64,000 nt of DNA from Sphingobacterium alkalisoli. Its GTDB lineage: Bacteria > Bacteroidota > Bacteroidia > Sphingobacteriales > Sphingobacteriaceae. Shown in pieces: positions 27,766 through 36,505 of this stretch; the first letter of the stretch is position 1; every line of letters begins with the position of its first letter. Location of the stretch: NCBI RefSeq assembly GCF_005049105.1, contig NZ_SUKA01000004.1:372001-436000 (forward strand), in the 5' to 3' direction. The notes under the pieces are model-generated. The model had not been told where the DNA came from. It worked only from the letters and a program-made list of their open reading frames with translations, and made no database searches. The position numbers and the translations under genes are program-made.

Positions 27766-28500
27766 TTATTCAACCATAAAACTGGTTGTTAATCCCTGCC
27801 AGTTCTTTTTATAGGGTTTATCGTGCCACACACCTTCCTGCTGTTGCATATGACTGTATTCTACCACATACTTGCCCGGCCATAATGCTTCGATTAAGAT
27901 TTCACCATTTTGGTCGGTCTTATAAGACTTGCTCCAACCTTCAGACGACATTACTAAGATTTCCTTTTCTACAACCGGGCTACCATCTTTTGTCAGCAAA
28001 AGAGGTACTCTCGCCCCAACGGGAGGTATTTTCGCATCGATAACAAGTTGATGCCCCAACGGAATCGCAGGAAGATCCCCCAACGGAATCGCAGGAAGAT
28101 CCTTACCTTCTCCAACTTTTACACGTGTTTGAGACACAAACTCATAGCGTGTTTCACCACCTAGGTCTTTCGCCGCATGGCTCGTGAACACATGGTAAAG
28201 ACCATCTTCGGTTGGCAAGAATGTGCCTTCTAAAAAATCACCCTTATCTTCCAACTTCAAGGTCTGTAACTTTTGGTTTGGCCCCACAAACTGTACCGTA
28301 AGCTCCTTCATATCGGAATACCAATCCTTTGTAGCGTCTATTTCCCCGGTAGCATATTCACCGTAAAAAACGCGAACAACATGAGGAGTGTTCTTTGTGC
28401 CACTCGGATGGCTTTCCAGCCAAATGGCATGGGCATATATCGCTTGGCTACCGCCAAGTAACATCGTAAGTAGTAAAATAATGCGCTTAACTGATTTCAT
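27766..28500 (-). CDS. DUF4198 domain-containing periplasmic protein
   Basis: 244 residues with a signal peptide ending IYAHA. The mature protein begins HAIWLES, as in DUF4198 proteins, with an N-terminal His that may bind metal. Later beta-rich segments (FLEGTFLPTEDGLYHVF, LIEALWPGKYVVEYSH) fit the family's two beta-sandwiches. DUF4198 proteins are linked to nickel, cobalt or iron uptake. It lies 84 nt after the second TonB receptor with its own promoter and iron-box-like site. A 24-bp tandem duplication adds the eight residues DLPAIPLG in frame. Confidence 0.8.
   Translation of the reverse strand: MKSVKRIILLLTMLLGGSQAIYAHAIWLESHPSGTKNTPHVVRVFYGEYATGEIDATKDWYSDMKELTVQFVGPNQKLQTLKLEDKGDFLEGTFLPTEDGLYHVFTSHAAKDLGGETRYEFVSQTRVKVGEGKDLPAIPLGDLPAIPLGHQLVIDAKIPPVGARVPLLLTKDGSPVVEKEILVMSSEGWSKSYKTDQNGEILIEALWPGKYVVEYSHMQQQEGVWHDKPYKKNWQGLTTSFMVE
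28054..28101. repeat. Perfect 24-bp tandem duplication inside the DUF4198 gene
   Basis: Two identical 24-bp units (28054-28077 and 28078-28101) encode DLPAIPLG twice in succession. The reading frame is kept. Perfect identity suggests a recent event. Confidence 0.9.
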
Positions 28501-28505
28501 ATTTA

Positions 28506-28535
28506 TTTAGACTGATTATAAACAATGCAAATGTA
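28506..28535 (-). promoter_or_regulatory. Promoter and iron-box candidate upstream of DUF4198
   Basis: On the minus strand TACATTTG (28528-28535) is a TAnnTTTG -7 element. Just downstream, covering the start of transcription, is TTTAGACTGATTATAAA (28506-28522, plus-strand reading), 15 of 17 identical to the site upstream of the second receptor. Confidence 0.55.
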
Positions 28536-28584
28536 GCGATTCTGATTAAACTTGCAAATATTTAGTAAAGAAATTTCCTTGAGC

Positions 28585-30990
28585 TTAGAAACGATAAGCT
28601 ACACTTCCTAATATATTGCGTGGCATACTTGGGTTTACCGTTGTCCAACCTTTGAAATAAGTCTTATCTGTGAGGTTATTTCCCTTAATTGCCAATTCAT
28701 AATTTTTATATGAATACGATACGCTTGCATTCAGTAAGGTATATGCAGGTAAGATAAACTGCCCTGTTGAAACACTATTCGTAGTGATGTTTTCACTTGC
28801 ATAATTAACCCCTGCACCGATACCCAATCCTTTTACGAATCCACGTTGTACGGTATAATTCGCCCAAGCGTTGAAAAGGTTTTTAGGACCTGCTTCTGTC
28901 GGGCGTAGGTCGTTAACGTTAGCCGCTGCTTTCGTTGTTTTGCTATCGTTGCGGCTGTAACTCAAAATAAGCGCCAGTCCTTCTACAGGTGCTGCAGTTA
29001 GATCCAATTCAACTCCCCGGCTTAGGCGCGTTCCGTCCTGCACCGTAATATTATAGGTCTGACCGTCCCGCTCGATCGACTCTCCCCGAGTCATGTTACT
29101 TACCGAGATATCGTAGTAGCTTGCTGTCAGCCCCAAACGGTCGCTCAACAAGTTCACTTTCACCCCAGCTTCCCATTGCTCGGCCTGTTGTGGCTTAAAG
29201 TCCCCGGATATGTCTGGCAAAGGCTGTACTACCGGAGCTACATTCTTAAAACCGTTTTGGTAATTACCGAATAGAGACACTTGATCTTCAACAACTTCAT
29301 ATACCAAACCTATGCGTGGCGAAAAAGCCGTTTGGTTAAAGGTGCCTGTTGTGGTGTCGCGATCGAAATTATAGGTACCTTTATTATCAAAGTAGTCCAT
29401 GCGTAGGGCTAGCATAACATGAAACTTCGATGTCACATCCAGCACATTGGATACATATGCTCCGAATACCTGTGTACGGCTACGGTTGTTGGTTTCAGCA
29501 CCATTGGATGCCGCTATAGCGGCGTCAATATATGCTGCATTGAACTTGTAATATTCCGGATCGTCGTACGATGTATTAATCTGATCAATCAAAACGTAGG
29601 GAGAGTTATGGGTTTCGCCTTGTTGAAAAAGGTAATCCAATCCGATCAGCGTACGGTTGCGCATATTTCCTATATGAAAATCACCTACAAAGTTTTGCTG
29701 TGCATTTACCGTCTTTCCTACATAATCTTGATCACCTGCGAGCCTATTGATCAAGGTATCGTTGTCACTCTGTAAATACATGATATATTGAAAATACCCA
29801 TCTGATTTACGTCTGTTATAATTGAGGGTCGTATTCGATGTCCAGACATCGCTTATACGGTAAACGACATTACTACGCAAGTTTGTTGTTGGATTTTTAA
29901 ACGTCACATCGTCGCTCGTATAAGATTTATTAAAATCAAACTCGAGTTCGTCTGGTGTTCTAGCAAGCAACTGCCTTGAGCGATTGAGAAATACCATTAG
30001 CGGATTAGTCTCCTTGTTTTGATATATTTCTGCATCCAATTGGATATCTAAACGTTTGTTTGGCTTATATAACAATGACGGCGCTGCAAAAAAAGATTTC
30101 TTAAAACCGGCATCTTGAAATGTAGCGGTATGCGTATAAGCAGCATTTAACCGCCCTGTAAGTTTGTTATTGGAAGTTAATGGCCCATATACGTCTGCTG
30201 TAACGCGATGCTGACCATAAGAGCCAAAGATATAATTAACACGGCCACCTAACGTGTCGATAGGCCTTTTGGTAACATTATTAATTAATCCACCAAAACC
30301 GATAGCCGTGCCTCCGTATAATGAGCCCGAGGGGCCCTTGATGACTTCAATTGTTTCCAAATTTATTGGATCAGGACTAGTACTGTTGACACTTACGACT
30401 CCGTTTACCATTGCTGATTGTGTCGTAAAGCCCCGTAGGGTATAATAAGAAACTCCATCTCCAGGACGCCCCGTCGAACCCCATAACTTGTCGATACCCG
30501 ATACATTTGCTAGGGCATCGTCATAGTTGGTATTAACTTGACTCTGCAAAAGCTCTTTGGTGATGACCGCGTACGACTGTGAATTTTCGATGTTATTCAA
30601 CGGCATCTTACCCACATAAGCACTGCTTTTGCGCTTATATTTATTTGTGTTTCCCCCGTTTATGACAATCTCCTCTAAAGTCGCTCTATTTTCAACAAGA
30701 TAGATAGCGGGAATTTCAAGTCTTGTGTTTTCAACCTGAATTTCTTTCGTTATCGATTGAAGCCCAACCGCACTGACGGATAGTGTTTGTACGCCGGTTT
30801 GGGCATTCTTAAAAGAATACACGCCTTTACTATTCGTAAAAGCAGTTATTCCTTGTGGCATAAGCTTTACAGTGATGCCTTCTGCTGGCAACCCGTCGGA
30901 AGTTTGCACTTTTCCATAAATTTCTGTTTTTTGCTGAGAAAACAGTAAAAAGGGTAAAAAGACAGTGAGAATAAGCAGTATTTTGTTCAT
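28585..30990 (-). CDS. TonB-dependent siderophore receptor (FhuA/FoxA-like)
   Basis: 801 residues. The signal peptide ends LFSQ. A CarboxypepD-regulatory-like domain (about 22-105: EIYGKVQTSDGLPAEGITVKL, NSKGVYSF) comes before the plug (about 115-245: NNIENSQSYAVITKELLQSQ, YYTLRGFTTQSAMVNGV, ETIEVIKGPSGSLYGG). The barrel has siderophore-receptor signatures (AEQWEAGVKVNLLSDRLGLTASYYDI, KGNNLTDKTYF) and ends with the terminal Phe of SVAYRF. Its own promoter carries the shared iron-box candidate. Ferric hydroxamate or a similar siderophore is the likely substrate; this is inferred from the family. Confidence 0.93.
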   Translation of the reverse strand: MNKILLILTVFLPFLLFSQQKTEIYGKVQTSDGLPAEGITVKLMPQGITAFTNSKGVYSFKNAQTGVQTLSVSAVGLQSITKEIQVENTRLEIPAIYLVENRATLEEIVINGGNTNKYKRKSSAYVGKMPLNNIENSQSYAVITKELLQSQVNTNYDDALANVSGIDKLWGSTGRPGDGVSYYTLRGFTTQSAMVNGVVSVNSTSPDPINLETIEVIKGPSGSLYGGTAIGFGGLINNVTKRPIDTLGGRVNYIFGSYGQHRVTADVYGPLTSNNKLTGRLNAAYTHTATFQDAGFKKSFFAAPSLLYKPNKRLDIQLDAEIYQNKETNPLMVFLNRSRQLLARTPDELEFDFNKSYTSDDVTFKNPTTNLRSNVVYRISDVWTSNTTLNYNRRKSDGYFQYIMYLQSDNDTLINRLAGDQDYVGKTVNAQQNFVGDFHIGNMRNRTLIGLDYLFQQGETHNSPYVLIDQINTSYDDPEYYKFNAAYIDAAIAASNGAETNNRSRTQVFGAYVSNVLDVTSKFHVMLALRMDYFDNKGTYNFDRDTTTGTFNQTAFSPRIGLVYEVVEDQVSLFGNYQNGFKNVAPVVQPLPDISGDFKPQQAEQWEAGVKVNLLSDRLGLTASYYDISVSNMTRGESIERDGQTYNITVQDGTRLSRGVELDLTAAPVEGLALILSYSRNDSKTTKAAANVNDLRPTEAGPKNLFNAWANYTVQRGFVKGLGIGAGVNYASENITTNSVSTGQFILPAYTLLNASVSYSYKNYELAIKGNNLTDKTYFKGWTTVNPSMPRNILGSVAYRF

Positions 30991-31015
30991 GGTTTAGTTT
31001 TATTTATTAAACTTA

Positions 31016-31047
31016 TTTAGACTCAATATAAATTAAAGGCAAAAGTA
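31016..31047 (-). promoter_or_regulatory. Promoter and iron-box candidate upstream of the siderophore receptor
   Basis: TACTTTTG on the minus strand (31040-31047) matches TAnnTTTG. TTTAGACTCAATATAAA (31016-31032) follows, in the same relation to the -7 element as upstream of the DUF4198 gene. Confidence 0.55.
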
Positions 31048-31191
31048 TATTTCTGATGTTAGAAATCAAAGAGAATTTTAAATAATATCTCAGCTAATAA
31101 TCGCCGTCAACACAAGTGACGCGTATAAAAAACAAAAAAGCACAGATTTGCTTAAAAACATCTGTATGACACGATTCTCTACAGCTTTGTT

Positions 31192-31199
31192 TAGATTTG
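31192..31199 (+). promoter_or_regulatory. TAnnTTTG promoter element for mrp
   Basis: TAGATTTG matches the -7 consensus and lies 17 nt before the mrp start codon. Confidence 0.45.
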
Positions 31200-31216
31200 T
31201 ACTTTGAACACGTGAA

Positions 31217-32275
31217 ATGATTACAAAAGAACAAATTTTACACGCCCTTAGTCATGTCGAAGATCCCGATCTTAAAAAAGATTTGGTAACCCTTCACATG
31301 ATTCAACATATTGAAATATTTCCCAATAAAATCAAGTTCGATGTCGTACTGACTACGCCGGCTTGCCCCATGAAAGCCCATATTGAGCATGCCTGTCGCA
31401 ACGCAATTGCCTTGTTTGTCGATAAAAACATTGAAGTAGAGATTAACATGACCTCCAAGGTAACGAGTGTTGACAGTAATCAATTATCCGGAATCAGAAA
31501 CATTATATTGGTATCTTCCGGGAAAGGCGGGGTAGGCAAATCTACCGTAGCAGCTAATTTAGCCTTAGCATTAGCCGACAAAGGAGCTAAAACAGGCTTG
31601 CTTGATGCCGATATTTACGGCCCGTCGCTACCGATAATGTTTGGTCTAGAGGGCGCTAAACCACAATCCACTGTAGCAGCAGACGGTAAAACAAAGATAT
31701 TACCCATCGAGAAATTTGGTCTTAAGCTCTTGTCTATCGGCTTTTTTACCGATCCCAACCAACCTATTCCGTGGCGCGGCCCCATGGCCACGTCAGCAAT
31801 TAAGCAGCTGTTTAATGATTCGGATTGGGGCGAATTGGATTATCTAATCGTAGATATGCCTCCGGGCACAGGCGATATTCACATCACGGTGTCGCAGTCC
31901 TACCCTATTTCGGGAGCGGTTATTGTCACTACACCGCAGCATGTCGCCCTCGCAGATGCGATCAAAGGTATGGCGATGTATCAGATGGAGGGCATTAATG
32001 TGCCTATCTTGGGCATTGTAGAAAATATGTCTTACTTTACCCCTGCCGAATTACCGGATAATAAGTACTACATCTTTGGCAAAGATGGCGGCAAACATCT
32101 CGCAGAAAAAAACAATGTACCGTTCTTAGGTGAGATTCCACTTGTCAAATCTGTAGCCGACGCTGGAGATAATGGCTTTCCGATATTGTTAGATGCAGAT
32201 GATGCAGTAGCACAATACTTCTTAGATATTGCTGGAAGAGTAGCGCAAGAGGTAAGTATATTAGCGAACAGGTAA
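31217..32275 (+). CDS. mrp: Mrp/ApbC/NBP35-family iron-sulfur cluster carrier ATPase
   Basis: A cytoplasmic P-loop ATPase that carries and transfers Fe-S clusters, 352 residues. An N-terminal MIP18/DUF59 domain (about 1-85, with TTPACPMK) is followed by the deviant Walker A motif SGKGGVGKST (about 96-105), DADIYGPSLP, VDMPPGTGD and VENMSYFTP. The C-terminal CxxC seen in many homologues after ENMSYF is absent here (TPAELPDNKYYIFG), which I believe is usual in Bacteroidota. A decayed copy of its last 40 codons lies at 51347-51472. Confidence 0.94.
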   Translation: MITKEQILHALSHVEDPDLKKDLVTLHMIQHIEIFPNKIKFDVVLTTPACPMKAHIEHACRNAIALFVDKNIEVEINMTSKVTSVDSNQLSGIRNIILVSSGKGGVGKSTVAANLALALADKGAKTGLLDADIYGPSLPIMFGLEGAKPQSTVAADGKTKILPIEKFGLKLLSIGFFTDPNQPIPWRGPMATSAIKQLFNDSDWGELDYLIVDMPPGTGDIHITVSQSYPISGAVIVTTPQHVALADAIKGMAMYQMEGINVPILGIVENMSYFTPAELPDNKYYIFGKDGGKHLAEKNNVPFLGEIPLVKSVADAGDNGFPILLDADDAVAQYFLDIAGRVAQEVSILANR

Positions 32276-32590
32276 GTTTTTGCTACGGTAGCAGATTTGC
32301 CAATGCGAGATGAAAAAATCATAAAATAACAGAACCCCGATTCATCACAATAAATATAAATCTGCTACTCTTTTTAATTGTTTAAGGAATTTCGGAAATC
32401 GCTTTGTTCTAACACGACAGTATTTTCCGGATCAGCTTAATCGATCAGTAACTATACCCTAGAGTTATCCCCTATGCCGGGAACACACGAAAAACCCTCA
32501 TCAAAAAGACAAGGGATGAAAGCTAGCAGTGAGAATTGTAAATATTCCCGGAACTTAAAAGTTACCATCACGAAATAGCCATAAAATAAG
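32276..32590. other. Intergenic region without a recognisable gene
   Basis: 315 nt between convergent genes. No ORF, strong stem-loop or promoter motif was recognised. Confidence 0.5.
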
Positions 32591-33067
32591 TTATAATTCA
32601 ATCGGTATAGGAGGACCTAGACTATAGAGAATGACTAAGGGGCCAATAATATACCCCACTTCTGTCCAATGCTCTGGGTTAAACACTTTCCTCTCTAAAT
32701 AAAGATTTAAGAGAAATTTAAGATATTGAACACCTTGTGAACTGCTTACAACACTCGTATTAAAAATCGATTGTAAACCATGTGACTGTATGTAATTGTT
32801 ATAGGCGGTTTTTGCTTGAGATACATTCAATCCCCCCACAGGAACATTATCTATCACTTGTAAAGCATAATAAAACACTTCTTTAAATTTAGCAATTTGT
32901 CCTTCAGTTGTAGGCACAGACAAAACCCCCGTCATACTTAATAAATCTTCAAATTGAATTGCCTCTAAAAGAGGATCGTCTTCATGGGGTGAAAGATCCT
33001 GCGAATTAGCTTGTCCATACCCGAAAACAAAATAAGCAATTAATGCAATAAGATACTTTAGTTTCAT
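32591..33067 (-). CDS. Hypothetical secreted protein
   Basis: 158 residues from the ATG at 33067 (MKLKYLIALIAYF), which gives a signal peptide ending QANSQ; an in-frame ATG at 33091 would add eight residues. The mature part is acidic at first (LSPHEDDPLLEAIQFEDLL) and otherwise helical, with a hydrophobic end (YIIGPLVILYSLGPPIPIEL). I do not recognise a domain. It begins 7 nt after the truncated sigma-factor gene and may be co-transcribed with it. Confidence 0.6.
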   Translation of the reverse strand: MKLKYLIALIAYFVFGYGQANSQDLSPHEDDPLLEAIQFEDLLSMTGVLSVPTTEGQIAKFKEVFYYALQVIDNVPVGGLNVSQAKTAYNNYIQSHGLQSIFNTSVVSSSQGVQYLKFLLNLYLERKVFNPEHWTEVGYIIGPLVILYSLGPPIPIEL

Positions 33068-33074
33068 AGTAATT

Positions 33075-33557
33075 TTAATTAGATGCAACATTATATTTTA
33101 ATATACAGAGATTAGTCATGCGTTTTAACCATTGCAGCTGATCTGCGATTTCCGCATTAGAAAGTCCCTCTACGTAACTCATTGACATAATATTTCGGCA
33201 CGCATCAGGAAGCTTGGCTAGCACGGTATGAATAGCGGTCATAAATTCGGCACGAATAATATGATGTTCATAATCTATATCATCAGATTCTTTATACGTA
33301 CTACGTTCCCAGAATTTTTTGACTGTCTTGTTTTTCCTACTGAGGTTATACACAGCAAATTTTATGGAGGAATAGAGGTATGCTTTAATTGCTGGCTCTT
33401 CTTCCGACACTGTCAATTTGTGCTGAAAATAACTTACAAAAGCATCTTGGGCTAAATCTTCTGCTAAGCTTTCATCCTGTACCATTTGCCATGCAAAATA
33501 ACATAACGAACGATAGTACTTATTAAACAACAGTTTATCTACATCCATAACCTTCAT
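33075..33557 (-). CDS. ECF-type RNA polymerase sigma factor, truncated in region 4
   Basis: 160 residues. Region 2 is complete (YYRSLCYFAWQMVQDESLAEDLAQDAFVSYFQ, about 14-45), and region 4 starts normally (LAKLPDACRNIMSMSYVEGLSNAEIADQL). It then runs into QWLKRMTNLCILKYN and stops about 24 codons later. The recognition helix (usually NTVKTHK-like) is missing in frame; a neighbouring frame reads MVKTHD before a stop, as if a frameshift or small deletions had damaged the helix. Normal relatives are about 30 residues longer. DNA recognition at -35 is probably lost. There is no adjacent anti-sigma factor or SusC gene. Confidence 0.75.
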   Translation of the reverse strand: MKVMDVDKLLFNKYYRSLCYFAWQMVQDESLAEDLAQDAFVSYFQHKLTVSEEEPAIKAYLYSSIKFAVYNLSRKNKTVKKFWERSTYKESDDIDYEHHIIRAEFMTAIHTVLAKLPDACRNIMSMSYVEGLSNAEIADQLQWLKRMTNLCILKYNVASN

Positions 33558-33824
33558 TTGTTAACCGTTGACAATTTAGATCTGCAGCAACTCCTAGAAT
33601 CATCCTGAGATTTGACTCTTTGCTACAAGCAAGTTAACAAAAAAAGGATTTATTTTAAGAAAACCTCAAAATAATGAATAAATAACAGAAAAAGAGGCAC
33701 GAATCAAGGATTATTGTAACATTTTGGCAACGAAATTCCTACCCGGGGTGAGTACATTGGCGAATAGGTTGTTTTTGCAGTATAATTCCTTTTACTTAAC
33801 ATGCCGAAGACTTAACTTTACGCT

Positions 33825-35009
33825 ATGAAAAAATTTCTTTTTGGAATGTTCTGCCTGCTATTTATCCAGCAAGGCTACGGACAGCAGATCGACTACCGTG
33901 ACATAAAAAATGGTGATTTGATTTTTGTTGGAGCAGAAAAGGAAAATCTTTCCGGTGCCATTAATAGGGTTACACAACAGAGTAAGGATATTGCCTTCGA
34001 CCATGTCGCTTTATTGGAGATCGATAACGACTCTTTATTTGTATTACACGCTTCTGGGAAAAAAGGAACAGTTCGAGAAAGTTTTTGGGATTTTGTCCGC
34101 AATCAGAAAAAAGATAGCCAACAGCTTGCAATCTTTCGGTTAACAGAAGAGTATGCAACAAGTATTCCTACAGCTATCCAACAGGCAAAGAAGCTCCTGG
34201 GTAAGCCCTATAATTACACGTATGTTTTAAATGATAGTAGTCTCTACTGCTCCGACTACATCGAACGGATTTTTCGAACGAGGAATGTTTTTACGTTACA
34301 ACCGATGACCTTCGTGAATCCGGAGACAGGCACGACGGATGCACACTGGAAAACGTTTTATGAGAAACAGGGAATGGAAATACCAGAGGGTAAATTAGGC
34401 TGTAATCCGAATGGATTAGCGCAATCGCCGCATGTTTCTTTTATCGGAAATATTAATCTGGCGACGCATGACAGTTTACTTGCACTTAGAGACTCCGCTA
34501 TTTTGTTATTTCATACGCTGAACCTAGAAGAAGCAGAAGGCCCCATAGCACAATATTATGCTTTCGACCAGCAGGACACGATCACACAAAATATTTTACG
34601 GGAAATATGTATTTCCAATTTAAAAAAACAAAAAGATCCTTATATTAATTACAAATCAATTCTTGCTTGGGAGACAAAATATCCGTTTACACTTAATAAT
34701 GCTGATATACAGCGCGTACTGTTGATGGAATCAATCAAACTGGGTATGGCCGCATTTGATCAAAATAATTTTGAGATCGTAGAACGATACTATCGTACCA
34801 TTACGACTACACTTTCAAGGAGCCGGAGTTCGGAACAATTTGTTGGTCTAGCCAACCTAGACCATTTAATCTATAATTACGGCTTGCACACATTTTACGC
34901 TAAAGATTTTAAAAAGGCTAATCGAATTTTTGCTGTGGGAAATAGATATTTTCCATCGGACGTTGCCATGAAGAAAATGCTGACATTGAGCAAGCAAAAG
35001 CTGCAGTAA
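33825..35009 (+). CDS. YiiX/YebB-like (permuted NlpC/P60) cysteine hydrolase with C-terminal helical repeats
   Basis: 394 residues with a signal peptide ending GYGQ. The N-terminal half (about 20-205) is the YiiX-type permuted papain fold: GDLIFVG, the catalytic His in AFDHVALLE and the Cys in LYCSDYIERIF. Such enzymes act on amide or ester bonds of peptidoglycan or lipids. The C-terminal half (about 210-394) is helical and TPR-like (EAEGPIAQYYAFDQQ, ANRIFAVGNRYFPSDVAMKKML). It is monocistronic. The substrate cannot be told. Confidence 0.8.
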   Translation: MKKFLFGMFCLLFIQQGYGQQIDYRDIKNGDLIFVGAEKENLSGAINRVTQQSKDIAFDHVALLEIDNDSLFVLHASGKKGTVRESFWDFVRNQKKDSQQLAIFRLTEEYATSIPTAIQQAKKLLGKPYNYTYVLNDSSLYCSDYIERIFRTRNVFTLQPMTFVNPETGTTDAHWKTFYEKQGMEIPEGKLGCNPNGLAQSPHVSFIGNINLATHDSLLALRDSAILLFHTLNLEEAEGPIAQYYAFDQQDTITQNILREICISNLKKQKDPYINYKSILAWETKYPFTLNNADIQRVLLMESIKLGMAAFDQNNFEIVERYYRTITTTLSRSRSSEQFVGLANLDHLIYNYGLHTFYAKDFKKANRIFAVGNRYFPSDVAMKKMLTLSKQKLQ

Positions 35010-35088
35010 TGAGGTATGCATACAATAAACCTATAAAAACTGCTTTTAATTCGTATTTATAACGATGAAGAGGTATCTCCGTTTCCCA

Positions 35089-35700
35089 CTACACTACATA
35101 ACAACTCACCACGTCGCTGTAAATTCGAGCAGGGTCGGCAGCAACATATGCTACCCTGAATTCATATTCTGCAAACCTTTCCAGATTTTCAATGGTACAT
35201 CTTGATTTCACACTAAAATAAATCTCCCAATCGCCTTGTTCTTCTTTTTTGCGGTATTCAAACTGGTACATCCGAGCCGATTTCCAAGGTTTTACACGCA
35301 ACTTTATCTGATTGGTGCCTATCTCTGGAATAGCCATTAGATTTTCAGCTTTTGGTGTTGCTCCAACTGGCTGAGGCTCTTTGGACGGTATAAAACCAGC
35401 CGCAAGTATGATGCTTTCATTACCTTTGGCTATCTTACTTACGTAGAAAGACAGCAAACGAATAATATCCTGCAATACTACCTGCTTTTGGCCACGCACC
35501 AACATCGCCCTTTTATCACGATAGCTGGCATCAGACACAGCTTGCCTGAATTCATTTAGTGCATGCTGCAATTTATCCAGACTTGGATCGGGCGTTTCAA
35601 AAATATCTACATTCTTGCCCATGCTAGTCAGGATCTGCTCCGCATACATATCCAGACGGGAGGGGCTAATGTTGTGAAATCGTAAAGTTGGTTTTGACAT
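35089..35700 (-). CDS. Hypothetical protein with a fibronectin type III-like C-terminus
   Basis: 203 residues, no signal peptide. The N-terminal half is helical (LDMYAEQILTSMGKNVDIF, DIIRLLSFYVSKIAKG). The C-terminal half (about 115-203) has an Fn3 pattern (NQIKLRVKPWKSARMYQFEYRKKE, TIENLERFAEYEFRVAYVA). Similar proteins of unknown function occur in many Bacteroidota. It is next to the extremely AT-rich intergenic stretch. Confidence 0.65.
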   Translation of the reverse strand: MSKPTLRFHNISPSRLDMYAEQILTSMGKNVDIFETPDPSLDKLQHALNEFRQAVSDASYRDKRAMLVRGQKQVVLQDIIRLLSFYVSKIAKGNESIILAAGFIPSKEPQPVGATPKAENLMAIPEIGTNQIKLRVKPWKSARMYQFEYRKKEEQGDWEIYFSVKSRCTIENLERFAEYEFRVAYVAADPARIYSDVVSCYVV

Positions 35701-36171
35701 ATTGCTTTGTTCTCGTGGTTTATAAATAAGTTCTATTAAAGATAATAAATATAAACAAATAATGAAACTGTAGCACTATATATTTACAAATTGTAAATGA
35801 ATATACCACTGATATACTCGTATATTTTATTAAAATAGATTTATAAATTCTAAACATAAATTCACTATTATAAATAGTTCATATATATTTTAGATAAATT
35901 ATCTAATTAATTTTCAATATAAATTAAAATATAAAACATATCTTCTTATATGTAATAAATATATTTATATAAATTATCTATATATTTTAATATAAAATAA
36001 AATTGAACTTATATATATAAAATATGCTTAATTTAATTATTGATATATAGTGATATAAAAATAATATCACTATATATTTTAGATAGATAAAATTATAAAG
36101 ATTAAATATCAATATATATCAAAAACAATAACCTCTTATATTAGTAAACTATAAATTAATAAATATAAAAC
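35701..36171. other. Extremely AT-rich non-coding stretch with palindromes
   Basis: Five consecutive 60-nt lines from 35821 to 36120 contain only 7, 4, 4, 7 and 8 G+C bases, about 10%, against roughly 40% around it. No coding frame is seen. It includes perfect inverted repeats: ATATATAGTGATAT at 36043-36056 with its complement at 36064-36077, and TTAGATAA/TTATCTAA at 35890-35906. It may be a silencer-bound or easily unwound segment, or the edge of acquired DNA. Confidence 0.85.
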
Positions 36172-36197
36172 GAACGGCCGCTTGCACGCAGCCGTTC
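36172..36197 (-). terminator. Terminator of the small zinc-ribbon-like gene
   Basis: GAACGGC (36172-36178) pairs with GCCGTTC (36191-36197); on the minus strand it is followed by GTTTTATATTT. Confidence 0.6.
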
Positions 36198-36256
36198 TGA
36201 AGAAAACATCGATATTTAGATTCGCTAACGGTAATTATTCTACCATACACTTTCGA

Positions 36257-36505
36257 TTATATCGGCTTGTGGCGGTGCTGATACTCTTCTTCTGTCCATT
36301 TCGTAATGTGATAGCCCCCGCAATGCATGCAATAGTAAGCACGTCGTTGTTTAGGCTTACCTTTATTTCTTCTCTTTATATGGCTACCATCAGCCCGGTG
36401 TGGCCGGTGCTTAAAACGATATTTAAGCCAGTAAATAAAGAATACCGCCGCTGCCTTCGAGCCGAAGCTGACTACAGGGACGCTAGAAATAGTGGGCTCT
36501 AACAT
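36257..36505 (-). CDS. Small basic protein with a CxxC...H zinc-ribbon-like motif
   Basis: 82 residues, very basic (WLKYRFKHRPHRADGSHIKRRNKGKPKQ), ending AYYCMHCGGYHITKW. The CxxCxGYH motif is typical of short Bacteroidota and phage-associated proteins of unknown function, perhaps nucleic-acid-binding. The minus strand is chosen over the overlapping plus-strand ORF because of this motif and the downstream terminator. The true start may lie a few codons inside. Confidence 0.6.
   Translation of the reverse strand: MLEPTISSVPVVSFGSKAAAVFFIYWLKYRFKHRPHRADGSHIKRRNKGKPKQRRAYYCMHCGGYHITKWTEEEYQHRHKPI

Noticed and set aside
28054..28101. Short tandem repeat considered as a CRISPR array
   Set aside because: Only two contiguous 24-bp units without spacers, and they lie in frame inside a protein-coding gene.
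36182..36502. Plus-strand ORF of 106 codons
   Set aside because: It lies opposite the CxxC zinc-ribbon-like gene, which has a recognisable motif and terminator; the plus-strand translation has no such features.
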